Of a stretch of DNA of 64,000 nucleotides, positions 48,043-56,243 are shown piece by piece; within the stretch, counting starts at the first letter, position 1, and each line of letters starts with the position of its first letter. The DNA comes from Ricordea florida. Lineage: Eukaryota > Cnidaria > Anthozoa > Corallimorpharia > Ricordeidae. The notes beneath the pieces were generated by a model. It saw only the letters and a program-made list of their open reading frames with translations, did not search any database and had not been told where the DNA came from. The stretch covers positions 3,932,706-3,996,705 of the forward strand of contig OX453273.1 of assembly GCA_949710005.1 (NCBI GenBank). Reading direction: 5' to 3'. The position numbers and the translations under genes were made by a program.

Positions 48043-48508
48043 ACATTTTCACCAATTAAAAAATATTGCAAAAGAGTTAAAAATTAAAGGAAGATCAAAA
48101 ATGAGTAGAAAAGATTTTATAAATGAGTTAAAAAAATTTTCAGAGGAGGAAATTATTAATGAAATTAAAAAAGATGCTATTAATAATAAATATTATTGTA
48201 TTCATAAAAAGTGCAAATATTTTTGTAAAGAGTGTGGTGGGTCTGTATTATGTGGACATGGGAAAATTAAATATTTTTGTAAAGAGTGTGGTGGGTCTGC
48301 ATTATGTGAACACAATAAGCAAAAATGTTTTTGTAAATTATGTGGCGGGCAGCAAATATGTATACATGGGAAAAGAAAGTATCAATGTAAGGAATGCGGC
48401 GGGTCTCAAATATGTGAACACAATAGGCAAAAATGTTTTTGTAAATTATGTGGTGGGTCACAAATATGTGTACATGATAAACAGAAGGCGCATTGTAAAG
48501 AATGTTGA
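48023..48508 (+). CDS. SAP-like plus Cys-rich repeat protein (161 aa)
   Basis: Residues 1-40 (MEQLKDLHFHQLKNIAKEL, IKGRSKMSRKDF) look like a SAP/HeH helix-extended-helix DNA-binding motif. From about residue 58 there are six repeats of a zinc-ligand pattern, roughly CxHxKxKxxCKxCGG, for example FCKECGGSALCEHNKQK and FCKLCGGSQICVHDKQK. Repeats of this CKECGG type are widespread in large DNA viruses and some protist genomes (family knowledge), with no firmly known role; binding of nucleic acid or protein is possible. The start is shared with the polymerase gene through the TIR. Its own upstream region is interrupted by the TTAA element, so expression of this copy may be altered. AT-rich, in line with the rest of the element. 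Confidence 0.75.
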   Translation: MEQLKDLHFHQLKNIAKELKIKGRSKMSRKDFINELKKFSEEEIINEIKKDAINNKYYCIHKKCKYFCKECGGSVLCGHGKIKYFCKECGGSALCEHNKQKCFCKLCGGQQICIHGKRKYQCKECGGSQICEHNRQKCFCKLCGGSQICVHDKQKAHCKEC

Positions 48509-48523
48509 AAATAAAAATTAAAA

Positions 48524-49186
48524 TTGATTAAAAGAAAAGAAATAAAAATAAAAAAAGAAATGGATCAATTAATTATTGAATATGAAAATGATAAAAAGTT
48601 AAGTATTTGTAATTTTATAGATGAAATAAAAGAAGACTTACTTAAAAAATTATCAAAAAATAGAGAATTTTTTCTTGATACCTTGGACTATGATCATGTT
48701 TTACCCAATTATATAAATATTGACGTAGATTATTATATTAAAGATGATAAAGATTCTTTTCATTATATTGATTTTATAGAGGGTATAGGTTTTGGTGCTG
48801 GTGGAATATGTGTTAATAAATTTGCAAAAGAAATTTTAAAAGTTGCTAATAGTTATTTTTGTGAGAATAAATATGAATACGATTTTGATCCATGCTATGG
48901 TTGGATTATCACAAATGGAGAATACATTGACCATTGTTATGAAAAAGGTGTTTATATATTTTATCACGATGTGGAATGTCGCGTTGACACCTTCGATAAA
49001 AAGTTTATTATTGAAAAAATAGAGTTCAGTGTGAGTTTAAATGAATATAAAATAAATCATAAAGAGAAATTTTTCAGAAGCTTGCATGGGGAATTAATGA
49101 AAGTAGCATGGAGCCCAGATAGAACTAATTATTTAGATTGGTGTCTCGATTTTGAAGAGTTAAGAGATTTGAAAGAAAGATGGTAA
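48524..49186 (+). CDS. Hypothetical protein with WSPDR...DWC motif (220 aa)
   Basis: Begins 15 bp after the previous gene in the same direction. The second Met, MDQLIIEYENDKK (48560), is an alternative start that drops a Lys-rich leader. No named domain is recognised. The C-terminus, GELMKVAWSPDRTNYLDWC, resembles a W-x-P-x-R...WC ending that I recall in uncharacterised giant-virus proteins. An acidic, aromatic-rich middle part (GIGFGAGGICVNKF and CYGWIITNGEYIDHC) suggests a compact globular fold. Function unknown. It is the last gene of the short plus-strand unit; the next genes converge on it from the right. Confidence 0.7.
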   Translation: MIKRKEIKIKKEMDQLIIEYENDKKLSICNFIDEIKEDLLKKLSKNREFFLDTLDYDHVLPNYINIDVDYYIKDDKDSFHYIDFIEGIGFGAGGICVNKFAKEILKVANSYFCENKYEYDFDPCYGWIITNGEYIDHCYEKGVYIFYHDVECRVDTFDKKFIIEKIEFSVSLNEYKINHKEKFFRSLHGELMKVAWSPDRTNYLDWCLDFEELRDLKERW

Positions 49187-49278
49187 AAAAGTAAATATTA
49201 TTATATAATTATGTTGTATAACCCAGCCAAGGGTTACATAACAAATAACAAAAAATTATCTGAATCTTAAACTTAAAG

Positions 49279-49881
49279 TTATGGGAGAATCCTTATAAGT
49301 TTTTTCCATTCAGCGTCTAAGATGCTTAAATCAAAGTGGTTTATTAGAGTATCATATTTTCTAACTGGAATTGTTGGATAATCTTTTGAGGGTATGTTTG
49401 CTAGTAGTTGTGATGGAGTTAGTTTTAAAAGTTCCCCATTTTTATTCATATATGTCATCCTATTATCCAATATACTACACATAAGCCTCAAAGGCTCCTT
49501 AATATTTATATTTATTAAGTATATTTTACGTGGATTTATAATTTCAGGTAAACCTAAATTAACTTGTAAATCTCTGGCAAGTTTAATGTTATAATTCTTA
49601 TTTGAAAATAGATACCCAACATTATTATTACCATTTATTGTTATCTTAAGATTATCAGTAAAATTATGAAAAAAAGATTGAATATCAACCAATGAATATG
49701 TGCCCGGCGGTATCCTTAAAACTAACCCATTCTTTTCATCAGTTATTCTCTGTTCATCTTTAAAATTAATCAATCTTTTGGCTTTTATATAACAATCCAG
49801 GAGTTGCATCTCTTCAATATTTTTCAGGGGAGGATCTAAATAAATCCTTGTTTCAGAATCATACATTGTAATACTTAACAT
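49279..49881 (-). CDS. Probable minor capsid or fibre-like protein (200 aa)
   Basis: Pattern: MLSITMYDSETRIYLDPPLK, IPPGTYSLVDIQSFF, ITINGNNNVGYLF, VNLGLPEII, IPVRKYDTLINHFDLSI. This sequence of elements, in particular PPGTYSLxDI followed by an N-rich strand and a LGL segment, recalls a structural protein family that I know from many animal Polintons. Beta-rich composition agrees with a jelly-roll or fibre role. It is the last gene of the long minus-strand unit. A TCTTTAAA motif (49906-49913) lies 24 bases beyond the start codon. The specific role (penton, fibre or other) is inference. Confidence 0.6.
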   Translation of the reverse strand: MLSITMYDSETRIYLDPPLKNIEEMQLLDCYIKAKRLINFKDEQRITDEKNGLVLRIPPGTYSLVDIQSFFHNFTDNLKITINGNNNVGYLFSNKNYNIKLARDLQVNLGLPEIINPRKIYLININIKEPLRLMCSILDNRMTYMNKNGELLKLTPSQLLANIPSKDYPTIPVRKYDTLINHFDLSILDAEWKKLIRILP

Positions 49882-49913
49882 TTTGTTTTGATTACATCAT
49901 ATTCATCTTTAAA

Positions 49914-49970
49914 TCGAGCTTTGCTCCCCTTTGAGGTTCCAGCTACGCTGGTCGGGACCGGCTATGCCGT
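49914..49970. repeat. GC-rich palindromic insert, intergenic
   Basis: CGAGCTTTGCTCCCC, AGCTACGCTGG and ACCGGCTATGCCG form short hairpins in a setting that is otherwise about 70% AT. It is related to the other GC-rich inserts of the element (50071, 51687, 53670, 53835, 54854, 57538). Confidence 0.6.
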
Positions 49971-49989
49971 AATTTCTATAATCAAAACA

Positions 49990-51552
49990 TTAACGAAATA
50001 GGAACCAAGCTATTGCGCCACCAACAACCATAAATACTATAAGATTATCTTCATGTTGTGATGATTTAATAACGGCAGAGCCGGTCCCACCTTCCAGGCG
50101 AATATTATTTTCTGGTTTAATTGCATCTGTTTGTGGTGTTTCTGTTGATATTATTGGTTTTGGTTTGTTTTCGGTTTTATGAGGTAACAAAACCTTTGAA
50201 GATCCTAAATTATGTCTTATTCCAACTGTTTTTGTTTCAATATTTAATGAATAATTTAATCCAAAATTCATATCTTCAGCGGCTTTCATGAGTTTGTTAT
50301 TATACCCAACCACACTTTCTGTATTTATAATCATATTACTCGGCATCAACCAAACACCAGGAGCGATAGCTAAATCAAGTCGTAATTTAGTTTCCTGCAC
50401 AGATTTTTGGTAATTTTGAATAGATTTAGAAATATCATTTTCTATAACGCTACTTTCAAATAAGGCTAAGAATTGTTGTTGTGTTTCTATTGCACCGCCA
50501 CCATTACCATAAATTGAGTTTCTAGTATTAACTTGTGATCCTAATATGCAGTAAACAAAAGCCTCAGCGGATCGATTTAATCTACCAAGCCCCGCTTTGG
50601 TGAGGCCATGTCCATCCATAGGAATAAACCAAGCATATTTGAAATCACTAAATACATCATTTCTAATAAACGAGATTAAATTTCCATCTCCATCCTTATA
50701 ACCCTCATCAGAAAATTTATTTTGCCCAGGCCAAGTATTTGCATCATGATCATAATTTCTTACAATATATAAATTTTCATTTCCCCCTGAGCTGTAATAA
50801 ATAAATTGATCCCCCAATCCGTTGTTCCTACCACCTTTCCATCTAAAGTCAGCTGAAGTACTAACCCCAAACTCTTCACACAATCTATTATATGCAACTT
50901 TATTATATGGATTATTATTTATAGAAAAAGGTTTTTCATCAGGCAAGGGTAGTTTCAATTCATACAATATTCGTCTTATTGTGAAATAAATATGAAACTT
51001 TATAAAACTGCTAATTACTTTAGGATAATTTAGACTTTCAAAGAGACTTATGCCACAACCAGATGTTGCGCACCAAACCACAAAGTTAAGTTGTTGAGGC
51101 CAATAATTAAAATCTGGCTTATTCAACCATTTTTTACTTTGTTTTGAAGATTTGAATGTCACAACTTGTGATTTAAATATGTTTCTCATATTTGCTGTGA
51201 ATTTCTTAGTATTTGAAACGTATATATCTAGAAAGGTTAACGTTTTTGTTACATCAGTTGTAAAGTCATCAAAATTAATAGCAGGTATTGGGTAAGATTG
51301 ATTTGTAATTGTTAAACTATTTGGAAACGAACCAACTTTTGCTTTCTTTTCTAAACCTAAATCTCCCCATAATAATGTTTTCAAATTAATAGGAAGATCA
51401 TCAGTCCATGTTTTCCCAGTAGGATCATCATTTGACATAACTGTTGTTCCATTAACTTTCCATTTAATATATCCCCCATATGAATCATTCACAAATGTAA
51501 ATTTATCAAGATTAACGTTTGGGTATCTATTTTTGAAATCTGTTAATAACAT
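49990..51552 (-). CDS. Polinton-specific 520-aa protein with C-terminal membrane anchor
   Basis: A full-length frame with no recognised named domain. Conserved-looking blocks are FNYWPQQLNFVVWCATSGCG (about residues 150), AWFIPMDGHGLTKAGLGRLN (about 310) and PGVWLMPSNMIINTESVVGY (about 405). I recall WCATTGCG-type blocks from other cnidarian Polintons. The last ~20 residues, LIVFMVVGGAIAWFLFR, are a single membrane-spanning segment, so the protein is probably tail-anchored. A GC-rich in-frame insert (50071-50100) encodes RLEGGTGSAV just before the anchor. A TCTTTAGA motif lies at 51581-51588. A virion-membrane or spike role is possible but unproven. Confidence 0.7.
   Translation of the reverse strand: MLLTDFKNRYPNVNLDKFTFVNDSYGGYIKWKVNGTTVMSNDDPTGKTWTDDLPINLKTLLWGDLGLEKKAKVGSFPNSLTITNQSYPIPAINFDDFTTDVTKTLTFLDIYVSNTKKFTANMRNIFKSQVVTFKSSKQSKKWLNKPDFNYWPQQLNFVVWCATSGCGISLFESLNYPKVISSFIKFHIYFTIRRILYELKLPLPDEKPFSINNNPYNKVAYNRLCEEFGVSTSADFRWKGGRNNGLGDQFIYYSSGGNENLYIVRNYDHDANTWPGQNKFSDEGYKDGDGNLISFIRNDVFSDFKYAWFIPMDGHGLTKAGLGRLNRSAEAFVYCILGSQVNTRNSIYGNGGGAIETQQQFLALFESSVIENDISKSIQNYQKSVQETKLRLDLAIAPGVWLMPSNMIINTESVVGYNNKLMKAAEDMNFGLNYSLNIETKTVGIRHNLGSSKVLLPHKTENKPKPIISTETPQTDAIKPENNIRLEGGTGSAVIKSSQHEDNLIVFMVVGGAIAWFLFR
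50071..50100. repeat. GC-rich insert inside a coding region
   Basis: CGGCAGAGCCGGTCCCACC has the hairpin CGGCAGAGCCG and resembles the intergenic inserts. It is read in frame as RLEGGTGSA in the 520-aa protein. Confidence 0.5.
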
Positions 51553-51686
51553 CTTATTCTTTGTGTTTCAGCGAATCTGGTCTTTAGATCTAGAATAAGA
51601 TGTAAAGTATTATCAATTAATTTCATTTCTAATACCAGCAAAACAATTGCAACCAACATCAGTTCTTTCATATGAAATTTTTAATG

Positions 51687-51756
51687 TGCGGGATCGGGCG
51701 TGGCCCTCCCCATCGGCCCTTCGGGCCTCCCCGCGAAGCGGAGCTAAGCTGGACTG
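51687..51756. repeat. GC-rich palindromic insert at the end of a gene
   Basis: Contains GGCCCTTCGGGCC and CTCCCCGCGAAGCGGAG, both hairpins. Its right part supplies the last codons (TSPA) and stop of the gene ending at 51744. Confidence 0.7.
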
Positions 51757-52355
51757 GTTAGTTCTTTTAATAGATCTGCTCGAACTTCTCTTCTTATCTG
51801 AGACATGTTTAAGTTTTTTTCTGTATCTCTCCTAAATTTTTGACGAACTTCTAGTTTTAGTTTTTGAAACTTTTCTAACTCTGCTAAAATTATAGAAAAT
51901 TCTTGGTCAGATATAACATTATCTTTCAAAGCTTTTGAAACCAAATCGTTAATAGTGTTTAATTTTGATTTTGCGATTGCAGTGGTTTGTTCATGTTTAC
52001 TAACTTTATTTGAAAGTCTTTTTGAGGCGTAACCAAATCCAACCGATAATCCGCCAAAAACTCCACCAACAACTCCTAAAGGAACACCAACAACCGCGCC
52101 AAAACCAGTAAGAGAAGTTCCAAGTCCGCTTGCAGATAGAATAACTGAAATCAACCCACCACAAACACTTATTTTTGTAAATATTCCTCTCACTCTATTG
52201 TATTTTTTCCTTACATCTTCGTAATGTTTAATTTCTCTCTCAAGATTTTGTAATACTTCGCTTGATTTTTGCAACCTGAAATTTACCAACTGAAGGGAGG
52301 AACTTGGGTCAACATTATTAGGTAGTTGAGGGTAAATTTTATTGTAGTCATCCAT
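51744..52355 (-). CDS. Small protein with long Gly-rich hydrophobic segment (203 aa)
   Basis: An N-terminal helical part (residues 20-56) is followed by a Gly-rich hydrophobic stretch, about residues 62-109 (SVCGGLISVILSASGLG, GVPLGVVGGVFGGLSVGFGY), then by a charged helical C-terminus with DNVISDQEFSIILAELEK. The middle could form a membrane-inserting hairpin. No family name can be given, though such proteins recur in animal Polintons (memory). Motif TCTTTAGA at 52382-52389 precedes it. Confidence 0.7.
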   Translation of the reverse strand: MDDYNKIYPQLPNNVDPSSSLQLVNFRLQKSSEVLQNLEREIKHYEDVRKKYNRVRGIFTKISVCGGLISVILSASGLGTSLTGFGAVVGVPLGVVGGVFGGLSVGFGYASKRLSNKVSKHEQTTAIAKSKLNTINDLVSKALKDNVISDQEFSIILAELEKFQKLKLEVRQKFRRDTEKNLNMSQIRREVRADLLKELTSPA

Positions 52356-52403
52356 ATTGTATTTTACTGATTATTGTGTTATCTTTAGACCGGCTTTGCT
52401 TTG

Positions 52404-53630
52404 TTACTTTCTCTTATTTCCACCTTTCATTTGTTCCACAAAATATAGAACAACAGCCATTATCAAAAGCCAAGCATTTTCACCTAAAAATCCAATAACC
52501 TGACCAGCTGTTTTGAATAGAAAGCTAACTATTGCGCCAACCATTCCTGGTAATATTTCACCCAGTTTTTTACCTATAGTTTTCAAACCATTACCAACAC
52601 CTTTACCTAATGTTGATAGGCCTTTAGAAAGATTAGAAACTATAACACCAATTATTACACCTACTGCACTTACAACAGCAAAAACTGTAAAACCATACTT
52701 TTTGAATATATACTTTAATCTCTCTCGTAATGGCAAATTTTTAATTATTTCATCTTTTTGGCCCTCAATATCTGATAATTTTTCTTCGATAGAAATTGTT
52801 TTATTTCTAATTTGTTCACTTAATTTATCAACCTCAGATTTTAATCGTTCATTGCTTTGTTCTAACTTTGTTAAATTTGATTTTCCCTTCTTATATTTGT
52901 CTATTTCTTCTTTGTATAATTTTGTTTCATTCAAAAGTTTCTCACCTTGTATTTTTAATTCTATATTCTGTTTAACGGTTTCATCAAAAAGACTTTTATT
53001 TTCAGCTTTTTCTACCTGTTGTCTCTCAATGAATTGACGCAGTTCTTTTTCTCTTTCTTCATATCGGCTAATCTCCTCCGTGCGCGTTGCTAAAAGTGAA
53101 TCTATTCCTTGTACTGCAGAAAGTAATTCATTATGTTTTTCTTTTTCTTCATTCAATTGCGATACGACATCATTATATCTACCCAACATGCTTTCATAAT
53201 CGGCACCTAGAGCTTTTCTCATTGTTTTTGGTAAATCTTCAAGTTTAATCACACCATCTTTATCAACTATTGTATGCCACACATTATCATCCCTACTACT
53301 TAATTTTCCTATTATACTCCCATCTTCTCCAAATGTTACATTAAATATCCTATCATTGGGATTGTAATTTGGAAAATAACGTTTGAGTTTTTCACCCGCT
53401 TCTATCCTTCTATCATATTCCTCATCTCTTTCTATAATATTTGTTGGTTTTTTCTCTTCATCTTTTATTTCCCATTGAAGTCGTTTTCTTTCTGCCATAT
53501 ATTCTGAATAACCAAGATAGCCCTGATCAATAGATGTAGATGTGTTTGGGCTATGATAAATTGTACCATCCCCATCATCATTATCATCAGATCCTTTTGG
53601 TAAATCTTCTAATGGTATGTCTTCATCCAT
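52404..53630 (-). CDS. Coiled-coil protein with C-terminal membrane segments (408 aa)
   Basis: An acidic N-terminus (MDEDIPLEDLPKGSDDNDDG) leads to a long coiled coil, about residues 150-300, with heptad Leu/Ile and many Glu/Lys. Hydrophobic segments follow at about 313-336 (FAVVSAVGVIIGVIVSNL) and 360-400 (AWLLIMAVVLYFVEQM), ending in a basic tail GGNKRK. It is likely a structural or membrane-linked protein of the particle, with no named family. TCTTTAGA at 53655-53662 lies 24 bases upstream of the start. Confidence 0.75.
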   Translation of the reverse strand: MDEDIPLEDLPKGSDDNDDGDGTIYHSPNTSTSIDQGYLGYSEYMAERKRLQWEIKDEEKKPTNIIERDEEYDRRIEAGEKLKRYFPNYNPNDRIFNVTFGEDGSIIGKLSSRDDNVWHTIVDKDGVIKLEDLPKTMRKALGADYESMLGRYNDVVSQLNEEKEKHNELLSAVQGIDSLLATRTEEISRYEEREKELRQFIERQQVEKAENKSLFDETVKQNIELKIQGEKLLNETKLYKEEIDKYKKGKSNLTKLEQSNERLKSEVDKLSEQIRNKTISIEEKLSDIEGQKDEIIKNLPLRERLKYIFKKYGFTVFAVVSAVGVIIGVIVSNLSKGLSTLGKGVGNGLKTIGKKLGEILPGMVGAIVSFLFKTAGQVIGFLGENAWLLIMAVVLYFVEQMKGGNKRK

Positions 53631-53669
53631 GATTTTTTACTCATCAGTAAGAAATCTTTAGACCCTAAA

Positions 53670-53711
53670 GAGCCGCGAATCGGGCGGAGCCCTCCCCGAC
53701 AAAGTCGGAGC
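53670..53711. repeat. GC-rich palindromic insert, intergenic
   Basis: GAGCCGCGAATCGGGCGGAG and CTCCCCGACAAAGTCGGAG; the second is a perfect-stem hairpin (CTCCCGAC-type stem with AAA loop). It lies between two minus-strand genes. Confidence 0.7.
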
Positions 53712-53737
53712 AAATATGCTTGAAGTAAGAAAACTAA

Positions 53738-54157
53738 CTATAAAAATTTACTAACTGTGTAACCCAGAGCTAACATACCACCTCCAACATATAACATTTC
53801 CCCCGTCTTTTGATTGTCACTTGGTTTATAATAATCCGCAAAGCGGGGCTCTTTCAGAGTTTCAGAGAATTTTGGCTCATGAATTTGGTTATATAATTCG
53901 AAAGCTTCATTTGTTTTTGAAATATTTTTTGATGCTTGATATTTTTCATCTTTTTGTTGCATTTTCCAATCAATTAGTTTTTGTCTTTTTTCTTGGTATT
54001 CAGCGTAATCTCTTTGATATTTTTCCATTGCTTTATCGTGTCGTATTTTTTCTGTATCGGTTTTATCGCCTGATAGATATTTTGCAAGATATGAACCACC
54101 AACAAATGTTGTTGCATTCAATATAGCTCCTCCAATCAGCATTGCTATTGTTGCCAT
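53738..54157 (-). CDS. Small membrane-associated protein (139 aa)
   Basis: A hydrophobic N-terminus (MATIAMLIGGAILNATTFVG), a charged helical middle (KYQRDYAEYQEKRQKLIDW) and a hydrophobic C-terminus (MLYVGGGMLALGYTVSKFL). A GC-rich insert at 53835-53852 is read in frame as EPRFADYY. The weaker motif TCTTTTGA at 54184-54191 stands upstream, inside the neighbouring gene. Function unknown. Confidence 0.65.
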   Translation of the reverse strand: MATIAMLIGGAILNATTFVGGSYLAKYLSGDKTDTEKIRHDKAMEKYQRDYAEYQEKRQKLIDWKMQQKDEKYQASKNISKTNEAFELYNQIHEPKFSETLKEPRFADYYKPSDNQKTGEMLYVGGGMLALGYTVSKFL

Positions 54158-54169
54158 TTTTTTTTATTC

Positions 54170-54388
54170 TTAATTTGGTAAAATCTTTTGATCCTCTAAA
54201 TATGTTTTTAGATACATACTGCCTGACAATACAACAACCCATTTTGCATAATTTGTGATACTTGATGATGGATCGTTCATAAATGATTCTTTCATTACCT
54301 TTTTAGCTACATAACCAACACCAGCTGCTAATCCAATAAGTACTGCAGAATCAGTAACAGTTTTCACAAGTTTGTTTTCGTTTGACAT
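54170..54388 (-). CDS. Small two-segment membrane protein (72 aa)
   Basis: Two hydrophobic segments, about residues 14-30 (AVLIGLAAGVGYVAKKV) and 49-64 (WVVVLSGSMYLKTYL). It is supported by tight packing (12 bp from the next gene), the lack of other explanation and the TCTTTAGA motif at 54414-54421, 25 bases beyond its start. Confidence 0.65.
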   Translation of the reverse strand: MSNENKLVKTVTDSAVLIGLAAGVGYVAKKVMKESFMNDPSSSITNYAKWVVVLSGSMYLKTYLEDQKILPN

Positions 54389-54450
54389 GATTTTTTACTA
54401 CATCAGTAAGAAATCTTTAGACCTCATTAGGGATTAAAATAAAATATTCT

Positions 54451-54906
54451 TTACATCATTCCAATTTTTGGTCTATCTATCGGTTGTGGAGGAATATTTG
54501 ATTGTTGTGTGGGTGTCGTTTGTGGTAATTTAGGAACTTGTGATAAGTCAGGTATTCTATTTTTATAATATCTCATAAACATATCAAAGGCAGTAAACCC
54601 TATTCCTACAATGGATAAAACGGTTGTGAAAGATAATTCTGGAAGCCGCGCTTCATTTTTTGGCTTTTCTTGATTATACTCACCTTCTATATTTTCATTT
54701 TGTTCTTCTCGTTTAATCTCCCTAGCTAATGCTTCTTTGGCTTTTTTATTATATTCAGCTAATTTTTTACCAGCGGCAACCTTTTTAGGGTCTTTCTTTT
54801 TAGAAACATTACTTGTTGTTTTTTTCTCATCTTTTGGTGGATCTCTAGTAATTTGCTCCGCATAGCGGGGAGGGGCTTCGCCCCGATCAACAACTTCTTC
54901 AGACAT
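54451..54906 (-). CDS. Small Lys-rich protein with one membrane segment (about 151 aa)
   Basis: The frame opens at 54921, but the Met at 54906 is preferred: it puts the TCTTTAGA motif (54929-54936) 22 bases upstream, the same spacing as in neighbouring genes. Features: a GC-rich in-frame insert (54854-54890, read DRGEAPPRYAEQI), a Lys-rich helix (residues about 25-60), one hydrophobic segment (TTVLSIVGIGFTAFDMFM) and a Pro-rich end (PPQPIDRPKIGMM). Function unknown. Confidence 0.65.
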   Translation of the reverse strand: MSEEVVDRGEAPPRYAEQITRDPPKDEKKTTSNVSKKKDPKKVAAGKKLAEYNKKAKEALAREIKREEQNENIEGEYNQEKPKNEARLPELSFTTVLSIVGIGFTAFDMFMRYYKNRIPDLSQVPKLPQTTPTQQSNIPPQPIDRPKIGMM

Positions 54907-54974
54907 TATTTTACATATCATTAAGAAATCTTTAGACCACTTAGGAATGATATGTAAATAAAATAATAGTATGC

Positions 54975-55547
54975 TTAGTAAACAGTATCATACCCATCAA
55001 CACCTTGCTTAGTATCCTGTTCAGTTTTGTTAGAATCCTCTGTATTTGTACTTGTAACTTGTTGTATTTTACCTATTTTAACATGCTTAGCAACCTGGAA
55101 TAATCCACTAGCAAGTGCGGCTAATCTTCCTGCTTTCAATGCTAAGAGTCCTACAATGTTTGTTAGTTCGCGATTAACTAAATCATCATTCTTCAAATCA
55201 TCACAAAGAGCTTTTATATCATCTACAGGAACCATGTAAGAAATAACTTTAGAAATTAATTGAAGAGATGAATCTACTAACCCACCATTTATTTTCTTTC
55301 CCATTACTGCCTGGTATCTATTATAATATTTTTCAATGTCTTTTACTGATAATTTTTTTATATCCCCCAAACTCATATCAACACCTAAATATTCCTTTGT
55401 AGTTCCGAGAGCTGCGAGAATAGCTAGTGATTCTTGTTTTTCAGCTACGCCAGTCTTTAGGCTTATTTCAAGTTCATTATCATCATTATCTTTTACCTCC
55501 GTTTTTCCAACAGTCTTTTCTTCTATATAATCTTCAATTTCTGTCAT
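54975..55547 (-). CDS. Helical hypothetical protein (190 aa)
   Basis: An acidic N-terminus (MTEIEDYIEEKTVGKTEVKD), helical middle and amphipathic hydrophobic stretch at about residues 130-157 (GLLALKAGRLAALASGLFQV). No family is recognised. It sits directly upstream of the packaging ATPase gene in coordinates (28 bp gap), and its upstream TCTTTAAA (55576-55583) overlaps the ATPase stop codon. Confidence 0.7.
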   Translation of the reverse strand: MTEIEDYIEEKTVGKTEVKDNDDNELEISLKTGVAEKQESLAILAALGTTKEYLGVDMSLGDIKKLSVKDIEKYYNRYQAVMGKKINGGLVDSSLQLISKVISYMVPVDDIKALCDDLKNDDLVNRELTNIVGLLALKAGRLAALASGLFQVAKHVKIGKIQQVTSTNTEDSNKTEQDTKQGVDGYDTVY

Positions 55548-55578
55548 CTTACAATTTTTCTTCCCTACTGTCAGGTCT

Positions 55579-56208
55579 TTAAATTACAACTTCAGGGATC
55601 TCCAAATAGTAATTAAATGGGTGGCGTAAAGATAAACAAAGTCTAGAATATTTTTCAGTTTTTAATAATTGCATAAATTTTTTACATGATTCATAATCCA
55701 TATCTCCTCCATAATCTTCAAAAAACATTTTCATGCCTTTCTGTGAGGGGTTATGGAAAGTAACAACACAGGCTACATTTTCTCTAAATGGTTTTGCTAT
55801 GGATGTTAATTGTTGAGTTAGAACCCAAACTGATAATCCATGATGTCTTCCGGAGAATGCTAAATCTATAAATTTGTTTGATCGTTTTTTCAGATCGTTA
55901 GAAACAGCACAATCATCTAAAATTATTAATGTATTTGTTCCAGAAAATAAAGTTTGGCAATCACTTAATAATTCATTAATCTCATCTATATTACTTGCAT
56001 CAGGTGATAATACATAGAAACGTTTATCTCCTCGGGCAAAATTATGATATGTTTTATTTTTATAATAAGTTGGGCATATTAGAACAATGTAATCAAAAAT
56101 TTTTAGGAATGGGCCTCTAAGCTGTTCAATTAGATATTTTGTTTTTCCACAATTTGTTGGTCCAGTTATGATACAATGGAATGGTAATTTTTCTCTTAGA
56201 TCTTCCAT
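55579..56208 (-). CDS. Genome-packaging ATPase, FtsK/HerA-type (209 aa)
   Basis: Walker A GPTNCGKT at residues 16-23, Walker B LIILDD at 94-99, and a later FSGRHHGLSVWVLTQQ segment (sensor-like Gln) that is typical of the A32-like packaging ATPases of Polintons, virophages and large DNA viruses. In those systems the enzyme pumps the linear genome into the preformed capsid using ATP. Length fits the short Polinton version. It lies between the capsid gene (36 bp away) and a helical protein gene, the usual morphogenesis cluster. An upstream TTTTTAAG at 56231-56238 is a weak form of the common motif. Confidence 0.88.
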   Translation of the reverse strand: MEDLREKLPFHCIITGPTNCGKTKYLIEQLRGPFLKIFDYIVLICPTYYKNKTYHNFARGDKRFYVLSPDASNIDEINELLSDCQTLFSGTNTLIILDDCAVSNDLKKRSNKFIDLAFSGRHHGLSVWVLTQQLTSIAKPFRENVACVVTFHNPSQKGMKMFFEDYGGDMDYESCKKFMQLLKTEKYSRLCLSLRHPFNYYLEIPEVVI

Positions 56209-56243
56209 GATATTTGTATCATAACATAAGTTTTTAAGTCTCT

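Noticed and set aside
52513-53037. 174-codon plus-strand frame opposite the 408-aa Polinton gene
   Set aside because: Lies wholly antisense to a better-supported gene with coiled-coil and membrane segments and an upstream motif. AT-rich sequence commonly opens such shadows.
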